DNA of 64,000 nucleotides from Luteolibacter rhizosphaerae (lineage in GTDB: Bacteria; Verrucomicrobiota; Verrucomicrobiia; Verrucomicrobiales; Akkermansiaceae): positions 1-64,000 of the forward strand of contig NZ_JAPDDR010000009.1 in NCBI RefSeq assembly GCF_025950095.1, written 5' to 3'. The notes below the pieces were generated by a model, which did not search any database, was not told where the DNA came from, and saw nothing but the letters and a program-made list of their open reading frames with translations. The translations under genes and the position numbers were made by a program. Position 1 is the stretch's first letter, and each line of letters starts with the position of its first letter. Shown here in pieces: positions 43,724 through 51,420 of this stretch.

Positions 43724-44566
43724 TCAACTGCCGATCACGCCGTCCCAGGACCAAAGGGTCGGGTCCAGCTCTTCCCTTGCTGCCCCGGCGATTCCCGGAG
43801 CCGCGACCGGATCCTCCAACACCGCGAACATGGTCGAACCGGAGCCGCTCATCAGGGCACCCGACACACCGGCACATGCCAGCAACCATGCCTTCATCTC
43901 CGCGAGGAAGAGATGTTTCTGGAAAACCGGTCGCTCGAGGTCATTGACCAGCTCCCCCCAAGGGAAAACCTGCGGCCCGTAAGAGATACCCGGCAGCTCC
44001 TTCGACTCCAGCCAGCGCTTGTAGGCATCCGGCGTCGCCACGCCGAAGGAGGGCTTGAGCAGAAGCACATGCAGGAACGGCGGCACTTCCGCAGCCTCAA
44101 TCTTCTCGCCCCGCCCCGTGGCACGTGCCGCGGGCGGACCGAGGAAGAAAGGAATGTCCGAACCCAAGGTGGCGGAGATCTCCATCAATCGCTCCGTCCC
44201 CAGCGCATCACCATGGAGCCGATCCATCGCTCGCAGGGTGGCCGCAGCATCGCTGCTCCCCCCGCCAAGGCCGGCGCCATGAGGGACCCGCTTCTCCAAA
44301 TGGATGGCGAGCGGAGTCGAGACGCCGCTGGCGGTGCGGTAAGCATCCCGCGCCTTCAGCACGAGATTCGAGCCATCCGCCGGCACCGTGGGGTCATCGC
44401 AGGTGAAACGATCCTCCTGCGACGCTGAAATCGTGAGCCGGTCGCAAAGCCCTGGCAGGCGAACCATCAGCGAATCGATATCATGGAAGCCGTCCTCGCG
44501 CCTCCGCACCACCCGCAGGGACAGGTTCAGTTTCGCCGGGGCCTCGATCACCAGTGCTTCGCTCAT
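43724..44566 (-). CDS. ispE: 4-diphosphocytidyl-2-C-methyl-D-erythritol kinase IspE
   Basis: A 280-residue GHMP kinase of the non-mevalonate isoprenoid pathway. It phosphorylates CDP-methylerythritol at the 2-hydroxyl with ATP. The N-terminal APAKLNLSLRVVRRREDGFH supplies the substrate-binding Lys and the conserved DGFH. The GHMP ATP-binding motif PHGAGLGGGSSDAAA lies near residues 94-108, and GALMSGSGSTMFAVLED is the third motif. The start overlaps pgeF by 4 bp (ATGA). The gene is essential in organisms that depend on the MEP pathway, so the operon promoter upstream of marR probably serves it. Confidence 0.95.
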   Translation of the reverse strand: MSEALVIEAPAKLNLSLRVVRRREDGFHDIDSLMVRLPGLCDRLTISASQEDRFTCDDPTVPADGSNLVLKARDAYRTASGVSTPLAIHLEKRVPHGAGLGGGSSDAAATLRAMDRLHGDALGTERLMEISATLGSDIPFFLGPPAARATGRGEKIEAAEVPPFLHVLLLKPSFGVATPDAYKRWLESKELPGISYGPQVFPWGELVNDLERPVFQKHLFLAEMKAWLLACAGVSGALMSGSGSTMFAVLEDPVAAPGIAGAAREELDPTLWSWDGVIGS

Positions 44567-45300
44567 GCCTCGCGGACAATGAGCGCCAGCATGCGGCCCG
44601 TGCAGCCTTTTTCGATCCGGTAGCTGTAATGCTCCCGCAAATCGCAGGCGGTGTTCTCGCCCTGATCATGGAACTCCCCCACTCCGGCCTGCTCGGCCTG
44701 GCAGGCGATCTCCGCGGCGAAATCGATTTCATAATGTGGGGGACGGATGCAGGGACCGAGGACCACCACCACATTCTCAGGACGGGTGCCGAAGTTCTTC
44801 GTCATCAGGCCGATACCCTCTGCGAGAATCCCGAGCTCCGAGCCTTTCTTGCCTGAATGCAGTAGTCCGACCGCTCCCGTGCCGCGATCGGCTAGCCAGA
44901 TGGCGCCGCAGTCGGCCACATAAATACCCAAGACTTCCCCGGGCTGCAGGGTGACCAGGCCATCGACTCCCGGAACCACCGGCAATCCATCTCCTGAAAG
45001 AATGGTGTCCGCTCCCGGGACTAGGGCGACGCCCTTCCCGTGAACCTGCTCCGCGCGCCACCAGCGCTCGGCTCCGAAGTCCCGCTTCACCGCGGCCTCG
45101 TGCAACGGGCGCAACCGGGCCAGGGTTTCCTCCCGGTCGGTCGTGGTTTCGACCCCTTCGATACGACCGATCCAGCCCGCGCGGAAACCCGCGAGCCGGT
45201 TGATCGGATCAAGAAAAGAGAGCGCCCCCGTCACGGGCACAAACCGTGACGGAGGCGCGATCGATCCGCCTAGGGGTATATCGGCGGCCTCGTCGCTCAC
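44563..45300 (-). CDS. pgeF: Polyphenol oxidase/laccase-domain purine nucleoside phosphorylase (PgeF/YfiH)
   Basis: A 245-residue cytoplasmic protein of the YfiH/LACC1 family. Known activities include adenosine phosphorolysis and deamination, and in E. coli a role in cell-wall amino-acid quality control. Metal ligand positions are kept: His in AEQVHGKG, Cys in VADCGAIWLAD and His in GLLHSGKKG. The last departs from the usual HAGWRG, and GPCIRPPHYEID departs from GPCIGPCCYEV. Both overlaps (marR upstream, ispE downstream) are 4 bp. A strong hairpin lies within the first 30 codons. Confidence 0.85.
   Translation of the reverse strand: MSDEAADIPLGGSIAPPSRFVPVTGALSFLDPINRLAGFRAGWIGRIEGVETTTDREETLARLRPLHEAAVKRDFGAERWWRAEQVHGKGVALVPGADTILSGDGLPVVPGVDGLVTLQPGEVLGIYVADCGAIWLADRGTGAVGLLHSGKKGSELGILAEGIGLMTKNFGTRPENVVVVLGPCIRPPHYEIDFAAEIACQAEQAGVGEFHDQGENTACDLREHYSYRIEKGCTGRMLALIVREA
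45222..45258. promoter_or_regulatory. Strong inverted repeat inside the pgeF 5' coding region
   Basis: GCGCCCCCGTCACGG (45222-45236) pairs with CCGTGACGGAGGCGC (45244-45258), 14 of 15 bases, with a 7-nt loop. It lies 42-78 nt downstream of the pgeF start. Such a stem could slow ribosomes or polymerase and lower expression of pgeF and ispE, or it may be chance in GC-rich DNA. Confidence 0.4.
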
Positions 45301-45758
45301 GCGATAGCGCGCGCCCGAATGGCACGCTTCGTGTGCTCGACGGCCTCTGCCTGGTCTTCGTCCATTTCGGACAGAATTCCTGCGAGGTCCGCGGCGATTT
45401 CCTTCCGCATTTTACCGACCAGGTCCACACCCTTATTGGTGATGCGAACCATGATCTTGCGGCGATCCTCCGCGGCGTGGACGCGCTCGACGTACCCGAG
45501 CTTTTCCAAACGATCGACGAGGCCAGTGGCCGCGGCGGTCGAGTGTCCCATCTTCTTAGCGATATCCGACATGGTCAGATATTCTTCGCTAGAAAGGTAG
45601 GCGAGGAGGAAGAACTGGGGGAACGACACGTTGCCTTTGTTGAGTTCGTTTGACAGGTTCAGGATACAGCTGCGCTGCGTGAACAGGACGAAGTCAGCGA
45701 GGCGATCTGCATCGGCATGCAATGAGGCGCTTGCGGCGCCCGAGGTGCTCAGTTTCAT
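45297..45758 (-). CDS. MarR-family transcriptional regulator
   Basis: A 153-residue regulator. The winged helix-turn-helix appears as FPQFFLLAYLSSEEYLTMSD then IAKKMGHSTAAATGLVDRLE, followed by the wing ERVHAAEDRRKIMVRITNKG. It is the first gene of the marR-pgeF-ispE-mscS unit and overlaps pgeF by 4 bp, so it is translated with it. MarR proteins usually repress their own operon and respond to phenolics or oxidants. Placing an isoprenoid gene under such control is unusual. No clear palindrome is seen in the 146 bp upstream. Confidence 0.88.
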   Translation of the reverse strand: MKLSTSGAASASLHADADRLADFVLFTQRSCILNLSNELNKGNVSFPQFFLLAYLSSEEYLTMSDIAKKMGHSTAAATGLVDRLEKLGYVERVHAAEDRRKIMVRITNKGVDLVGKMRKEIAADLAGILSEMDEDQAEAVEHTKRAIRARAIA

Positions 45759-45904
45759 GGCTGGTTGTAGTATTCATCTTTCGGGACATGTAAGGGAGCA
45801 CAGCCTTTGCGAGGGAGAACCTAACAAGGATGCTGGACTGTAAGCAAGACCAAATTTCAAATTTATCGCCTAACACTCGGGATTTGCGGCGATCTTTTTG
45901 AAAT

Positions 45905-46333
45905 TCATGGGCTTGCAGGGTCCTCTTCCACTGCTTTTGGCGTTTCAAGCTGTGGCGGGGGAGCCCCCGTTGTTGCAGGCTCATCGGTGGCCACGGCCTC
46001 CTCCGATCCTGCTACGGGGCGATAATATACTGAATCCCCGACCTTCGCTACTCCTGAACGAATATCTGCCGCTAAAAATTGTCCCGACTTCTCCCCCGTC
46101 ACCGCCAGATTCGCGGTACGTCCTTCACTACCAATCCCCGACAGCAATCCCCCGTCCGGAACTTTCCAAGCCCCGTAAGCTTCGATCAGGACGAAATCCG
46201 CTCCGGAAGGCGTGGAGGCGACTCTGCCGACGAGCTTTGGCCGGGTAGTCTCCTTCGGTTCTTCTTTCTTCTCGTCCTCGAACAGCGAGCAGGAGGAGAG
46301 TAGGCAAAGGACGGGCAGGAGGAGCAAGCGCAT
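45905..46333 (-). CDS. Putative lipoprotein, 142 residues
   Basis: The ATG at 46333 gives a lipoprotein signal (MRLLLLPVLCLLSSCSLFED, lipobox LSSC, Cys15); upstream starts would bury it. The mature part has a charged linker and a compact beta-rich domain (PKLVGRVASTPSGADFVLIE, LAVTGEKSGQFLAADIRSG), which looks like a short SH3- or OB-like barrel, then an acidic proline-rich tail. No known family is recognised. It lies between the marR operon, in the same direction, and tRNA-Ser on the other strand. Confidence 0.68.
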   Translation of the reverse strand: MRLLLLPVLCLLSSCSLFEDEKKEEPKETTRPKLVGRVASTPSGADFVLIEAYGAWKVPDGGLLSGIGSEGRTANLAVTGEKSGQFLAADIRSGVAKVGDSVYYRPVAGSEEAVATDEPATTGAPPPQLETPKAVEEDPASP

Positions 46334-46460
46334 GCCTTCATAGCGCCATGGCTTCCCTGCCGAATTCAAGCCTGCGAAAAACTGGCAAGATTCCTCCGCG
46401 GGATAGTTGACGAAACTCTCCGGCTGTGTGCAGCCTCCCCCCGCGCGACGCAAACTCCGA

Positions 46461-46551
46461 GGATCGGTGGCTGAGTGGTCGAAAGCACACCTTTGCTAAA
46501 GGTGCATACCTCAAAAGGGTATCGAGGGTTCGAATCCCTCCCGGTCCGCCA
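46461..46551 (+). tRNA. tRNA-Ser(GCT)
   Basis: A class II tRNA with encoded CCA. The acceptor GGATCGG pairs with CCGGTCC, the anticodon stem CACCT/AGGTG holds the loop with GCT, and a long variable arm (TACCTCAAAAGGGTA) is typical of tRNA-Ser. The T arm is GAGGG-TTCGAAT-CCCTC. It reads AGC and AGU serine codons. Confidence 0.95.
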
Positions 46552-46702
46552 GTTTGATTTTCAACTGGTTTCTTCGATGAAGGGGCGTTTTCCCATCAAC
46601 GACGTCCTGATCACCTCACCACGCGGACGAATTACGGGCAGGGCTTGCGCATGGGCCGGTTCGGTGCGACGGAGGCGGCGCGCTCAAACGAGCGCTTGAA
46701 CC

Positions 46703-47899
46703 ATGGAATCCGGCCGAGGCGTCTCCGAACGCACCCTCTTGCTGCTGCTCGCCTGCGTGCAGTTCACCCACATCATGGATTTCATGGTGATCATGCCGCT
46801 GGGCCCTCAGCTCATGCGCGAGCTGAACATCACTGCGGCACAGTTCGGTCACATCATCTCGGCATTCGCCATCACCGCCGGCGTGGCAGGCTTGGCGATG
46901 TCTCCCTTCGCGGATCGCTTTGATCGGAAGAAACTGCTGCTCGTGTGCTACGCGGGCTTCACCTTGGGCACGCTGGCCTGCGGACTCTCCACCACGCCGG
47001 ACATGTTGATGATCTCGCGTGCGATGTGCGGCGCCTTTGGCGGCATCAGTAGCGCCACCCTCCTCACGATCGTCGGCGATGTGGTTCCGGCAGAGCGTAG
47101 GGCGCGAGGCATGGGCATCATCATGACCGCCTTCTCCGTGGCGGCGGCACTCGGCGTGCCCTTGGGGCTGAAGCTGGCACAGTGGTGGAAATGGGAAGCT
47201 CCCTTCCTCGTGATCGCCGCGGTGGCCAGTCTCGTGTGGGTCGCCCTCATCATCATGCTCCCACCGGTAAGAGGGCATCTCAACCGTGAGGGAACGGATC
47301 ACCGGAAGGATTTCCTAAGCTTGTTGAAGAACCGCAACGCATGGACCGGCATCGCACTGATGATGGTTTGCGTGATGGGACACTTCATGGTCATCCCTTA
47401 CCTTTCGCCGTATCTCGTCGGAAATGTCGGCCTCGCCGAGAATCACCTCTTCCTCGTTTATCTGGTGGGAGGCGTGGTCACGATCTTCACCGGACCGCTG
47501 GTCGGAAAGCTCGCGGACCAGCACGGACGCTTCCGGATGTTTACCATCCTGATTGCCTTCGCCTGCCTGATCATCTTCCACATCTCGACCTCCGGACCGC
47601 TGCCGCTCTGGCACATCTTGCTCAATTCGGCGATCTTCTTCATCTTCGCCAGCGGGCGCTTCATTCCTGCGCAGGCGATGATCTCCCTCGCGGTTCCATC
47701 CGCGCGGCGAGGTGCCTACATGAGCTTGGTCTCTTGCGCGCGGGATCTTTCCTCCGGGGTGACCGCGGCGATCGGCAGCGCGATCGTGGTGAAAGGCAGC
47801 GGAGGAGAGATGCAGCACTTCAACCGACTCGGCCTCCTGGCAATCACCATCAGCCTCGCCAGCATCTGGGTCTTCCGCCAGGTGAAGGTCGCGGAGTGA
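46703..47899 (+). CDS. MFS transporter (DHA1-type)
   Basis: A 398-residue carrier with 12 predicted helices. The first helix region (LLLLLACVQFTHIMDFMVIM) and motif A (SPFADRFDRKKLLLVCYAG, with the DRxxRR-type loop) are of the DHA1 drug/sugar-efflux group. Motif C-like glycines are weak, so the direction of transport is uncertain. An inverted repeat GCGCTC-AAAC-GAGCGC at 46680-46695 sits 7 bp before the start and could be an operator or hinder initiation. It converges tail to tail with the GxGYxYP gene, their stops adjoining in TGATCA. Confidence 0.82.
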   Translation: MESGRGVSERTLLLLLACVQFTHIMDFMVIMPLGPQLMRELNITAAQFGHIISAFAITAGVAGLAMSPFADRFDRKKLLLVCYAGFTLGTLACGLSTTPDMLMISRAMCGAFGGISSATLLTIVGDVVPAERRARGMGIIMTAFSVAAALGVPLGLKLAQWWKWEAPFLVIAAVASLVWVALIIMLPPVRGHLNREGTDHRKDFLSLLKNRNAWTGIALMMVCVMGHFMVIPYLSPYLVGNVGLAENHLFLVYLVGGVVTIFTGPLVGKLADQHGRFRMFTILIAFACLIIFHISTSGPLPLWHILLNSAIFFIFASGRFIPAQAMISLAVPSARRGAYMSLVSCARDLSSGVTAAIGSAIVVKGSGGEMQHFNRLGLLAITISLASIWVFRQVKVAE

Positions 47900-49969
47900 T
47901 CAGGGCTTGCTTCCGAAGATTTCCACGTCCGCGATGCGGGCGATGGAATCGCTGCCCGGATTGCTGATGCGGATGCGAAGGTGCTTTGCATCCTTGGGTT
48001 CAAGATCGAGGTCGGACACGTTGTCCCGGTTATCTTCGTGGGCGGCCAGTTGCTTCCATTCCTGTCCGTCCGTACTGGATTCCAAGACAAGGCTGCGAGT
48101 GTTAAGCGAGGGATCCATGCCGCTGTCACCCGCGTGACGGATGACGACACGCTTGAGCTGCCGATTCATGCCGAGATCGAATTGGGCGGTCTGCTCGCCG
48201 GGAGAATCCGCGGTCCAAAGCGTCGCCGCGGTGCCATCGAGGAGTTCCTCCGGCCCCTTGGTGTCGGGTGACATCGAAAGGTTGTGAGCGAGACCCTTCG
48301 CTTCGTTGTGGAGGTTGAAGTAGTGGTCGGCGCGGACGAACTCGACCTTGCCGGGGAACTCCCGCTCCATCTGATCGCGGAGTTCGATAACACGGTTCGC
48401 ACGCATCTGGCCCCAGACATCGACTTGATAGGAGAGGAACAAGGGCGCAGCCCCATCCCAGTGGCGGATGTTACGGGAAAGCGAGCCGACGATGTGCTCG
48501 TAGGAGCCGGTGTAGGGGATCTGGAGTTTGTCGAAGGGCACGCGGTCGTTCTCGACGCTACCGGCGACGGAGGGCTGGTCCTTGAAATTCTGGACCGTGG
48601 CTCCGTAGAGGTTGCGGCAATTGCGCTCATAGGCGGCACGCAAGGGTGAAGAAGCGTCGTCCCAGATGGTGACGACACGCAGACCGGAGCGCTGGAGATA
48701 GGTCTCCGTCATGCGGGTGTAGCCATCCATCATCGCCGGATCCTTCAAGGACTCGCCCAGCGGAGCACCGGGTTCGATGAGCGTGTTCGTCGGCATGAGG
48801 TAGCCCATGCCGGAGGGTCCGGTGACGAAGCAGTCCTGCGGCGTGGCACTGCCGTAGTAGTAGTTCATGATCACCGGCGCGATGTCCACGAGGCCGGGAG
48901 CGATGGTCCAGTTCAGCGGAACTTTGCCGCGATCGCCGGAGATGCGGTCCCAGTTCCGCCGCATGGCGTGCTGGTTGTATTGGATGTTGTCTCCATCGCT
49001 GATGAAGATGGCGACATAGACCTTGTTTTGTAGCGCGGGCTTCTTGGGGACGGCGGGGATCTTGATCTTGTGATCGGTGCCGGCGAGGACGCTGGCATTC
49101 ATGAAGTGGTCGGAGGGCATGGTGCCGATACCGAATTCGGACGCGGTGGTGATGCCGGTTCGTTCGGTGGCGTACCAGCCGAGGGCGATGGCGTCTCCGG
49201 CCTTCATGCCGGCGAAGAACCTGCGGAGCAGGTCCCGCTCCTCCGGGACGCGGGTATCGAGCCAGACGACAGCGGCGCCCGTGGCGGCGGCGATGTCGCG
49301 AGTGTGGTGATAATCTCCCCCACCCCGCTCGTCGTGAGGCTTGGAACTGAGGATGATGCGCTTCTCCGACTTGGGCCAGTAGTGCTCCAGCATGTGGCCG
49401 TAGATCTCTAGCGGCGTGGTCAGCGTGAGTTTGGTCAGGTCTTCGAGGACCTTGAGATCGATGCCCGCCTTCTTGATCTCTTCATAGATCGCCGGGGTGA
49501 CAGGGATCGCATTGAGCTGCGGAGCGAGGGTTCCGGCGAGATTGCGGTAGTGAGGGCTGAGGTCGGGATTGTAGAGGACGACGCCGTCGATCTCGGCGGC
49601 GTATTTCGCCAAAAGGTCATGTTTTGTCTGTGGCGCGAACATTTTCCGGTCGAGGCCGGCGGTCTCCAGCCAGGTGAAGGGGCCTTCCTCGGAACGGCGG
49701 TTGGCGAGGAAGAGGCGGGGCTGCTTGCGGTTCACGCGGCCTTGGAGGGCGGAGAAGGTGATCTGCTCGTCCTTCGAGAGGTCCTGGATCATGATCGTGT
49801 CCTGAACCGGGGCCGGGGTGGCGAAGGTCGGGATGGCCTGCCCCTTGGGCCAAGCAAGGCCCTCGCTACGATTCGAGACCTGAGGGTAAGCGAGATAGCG
49901 GTTCGCGGGTTCCGCAGAGGACAGCCCGGCGAGGGCAAGCAGGAGAATGCTTTTTGACAGATCAATCAT
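47900..49969 (-). CDS. Secreted GxGYxYP-domain putative glycoside hydrolase with discoidin-like C terminus
   Basis: 689 residues from the ATG at 49969, which heads a signal peptide (MIDLSKSILLLALAGLSSA). The frame is open upstream only because it runs into jetD without a stop. The central domain of about 400 residues matches the GxGYxYP family (PSGMGYLMPTN; FISDGDNIQYNQHAMRRNW; YYYGSATPQDCFVTGP). This family is predicted to be a glycosidase on the strength of gene neighbourhoods in Bacteroidota. The last 120 residues form an F5/8-type carbohydrate-binding domain (LFDLGMNRQ-type strands, LRIRISNPGSDSIARIADVE). It acts outside the cell on an unknown polysaccharide. Confidence 0.82.
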   Translation of the reverse strand: MIDLSKSILLLALAGLSSAEPANRYLAYPQVSNRSEGLAWPKGQAIPTFATPAPVQDTIMIQDLSKDEQITFSALQGRVNRKQPRLFLANRRSEEGPFTWLETAGLDRKMFAPQTKHDLLAKYAAEIDGVVLYNPDLSPHYRNLAGTLAPQLNAIPVTPAIYEEIKKAGIDLKVLEDLTKLTLTTPLEIYGHMLEHYWPKSEKRIILSSKPHDERGGGDYHHTRDIAAATGAAVVWLDTRVPEERDLLRRFFAGMKAGDAIALGWYATERTGITTASEFGIGTMPSDHFMNASVLAGTDHKIKIPAVPKKPALQNKVYVAIFISDGDNIQYNQHAMRRNWDRISGDRGKVPLNWTIAPGLVDIAPVIMNYYYGSATPQDCFVTGPSGMGYLMPTNTLIEPGAPLGESLKDPAMMDGYTRMTETYLQRSGLRVVTIWDDASSPLRAAYERNCRNLYGATVQNFKDQPSVAGSVENDRVPFDKLQIPYTGSYEHIVGSLSRNIRHWDGAAPLFLSYQVDVWGQMRANRVIELRDQMEREFPGKVEFVRADHYFNLHNEAKGLAHNLSMSPDTKGPEELLDGTAATLWTADSPGEQTAQFDLGMNRQLKRVVIRHAGDSGMDPSLNTRSLVLESSTDGQEWKQLAAHEDNRDNVSDLDLEPKDAKHLRIRISNPGSDSIARIADVEIFGSKP

Positions 49970-50019
49970 CGTTGGCAGATGAAACGACGTAGATGGAGCG
50001 GACCTTTCGTGCAAGCGCG

Positions 50020-51232
50020 TCAGCGGGTCGATTCGGAGATGAGAGTGCGGAGGGCAGCGATCACTTCCACGACAGGGATGGACTCCTGTTCGAAGTCCCC
50101 TTTCCGGTTTCCGCGCCGGATGGCGTCGAGCTGGTGATGGAGCTCTTTGAAGTTCATTGGCGCCCGTGAGGCGCTCCAAGATCAGGAGTTCTTCGGGGCT
50201 CAGCAGCGGTGCTGACTCCGAAGGGCGAAAGTCCATCAGGAAGGGCCGGACCTCGCGCCCGGTCTTCGCGCGGAGATCGCGGAGAATATCGAAGCCTGCG
50301 GGATCGGTATCGCCGAAATGATGGAAAGGCAGAGCGGCGGGCAGGAGGGAAAGGAATTGCAGCGTGGCGGAGCCGGGAAAACTGGTGAGGACCAAGAGAA
50401 CGCCGGGATTGCGCTTCGCGAGTTCGAGGAAGACATCCTCGTTCTCCACGGTGAGGCAGAGCGGGGCGCTGGTGTGGAGCGAGGCACCGGGAAGATTCGC
50501 GGCGGAGAGAGTGTGCGGAGCGGGAAAAGCGGAGAAGTCGAGCAGGGCCTCCCCACGTGCAAGGAGCAGCGGGCCTTGGAAGGTAACGGAGCGGGGCTTG
50601 GGGAGAATGCCGAAGTCCTCGAAGGAAGCGTGGCCGGTGATTTCGCTGAGCAGGGGTAACAGGCGGCCCTCGAGGGACTGGAGCCGCTTGGAATCGCCGC
50701 AGATCACGGAGCTGGCGTAGCGGATCAGGGACTCGCCTTGCCAAGCGATGACGCCGCGGAGGGTCGCAAGGAGGGTTTCGTTGGCAGCGGGGTCGTCGAG
50801 TTTGAAGGGAAGGATGCTTGCCCCGGAGAGGGCACGGGTGGAGAGGCCGGTGAAGCATTCGGACCAAGAAGCGGCCCAGGGTTCCGGGGCCTGCGATGCG
50901 GCATTGAGGAAGAAAACGGAGACCGACTCGCGGATGGAGGCGGGCGATGGCTCGTTGATGCGCGAAAAGAGCCATGCTTCCCCACCCTCGCGGGCGAGGC
51001 GAAGGACTTGGGGCTGGCCGCTGCGAGGGTGGCGGTCGATGCGGAAAAGACCGTTCGAGAATTGCTCGGCGAGGAGGAGTTCTTGCTCGGCGGTTTCGCG
51101 CTCATCGCCGTCGTGGAGATTGGCGGCGCGGAGGAAGGCTTCGTAGTCGAGGGTGTAGTCTCTCGCAGCGTTCCGGATGCCGGCGGCGGAACGACGATAG
51201 ATTACGGCGAGGTGATGGAGGATGGCGGACAG
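50020..51232 (-). pseudogene. jetD: jetD, Wadjet TOPRIM nuclease, probably inactivated
   Basis: From 51229 the minus strand reads SAILHHLAVIYRRSAAGIRN and continues as a JetD-like protein. It shows YASSVICGDSKRLQSLEGR, TOPRIM Glu in LTVENEDVF (50431-50461) and HHFGDTDPAGFDILRDL (GDTD at 50303-50314), the metal-binding DxD. Two faults are seen. First, no ATG, GTG or TTG lies between an in-frame TAA at 51308 and the conserved N terminus; only CTG at 51232 is available, and that stretch is the heptanucleotide repeat. Second, after ERLTGA near 50160 the C terminus continues in the +1 frame as NFKELHHQLDAIRRGNRKGD then FEQESIP, stopping at 50020. The intact protein would be about 400 residues. JetD cuts circular DNA loaded by JetABC. 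Confidence 0.75.
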
Positions 51233-51237
51233 AGTAG

Positions 51238-51285
<48 letters not shown>

Positions 51286-51420
51286 GGAGAAGAAGAGAAG
51301 AGGAGGCTTACGGGCTAGGCTTTCTCCTATTGCGAGCTTTCTTCGAGGCTTGGGGTGAGGCAGCTGTTAGGGTGGCTTCTGCGGGCCGGAGGCTCCGCGC
51401 TCCCAGCCCGCGCTCCCGGG

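Noticed and set aside
45694..45984. 96-residue minus-strand frame upstream of and overlapping marR
   Set aside because: It overlaps marR in another frame, is basic without domain features, and its frame has no conserved look.
47900..50707. A 935-residue open frame joining jetD and the GxGYxYP gene
   Set aside because: It is open only because the shifted jetD frame runs on without a stop. The signal peptide at 49969 marks the real start of the second gene, and residues between about 50158 and 49970 are not conserved-looking.
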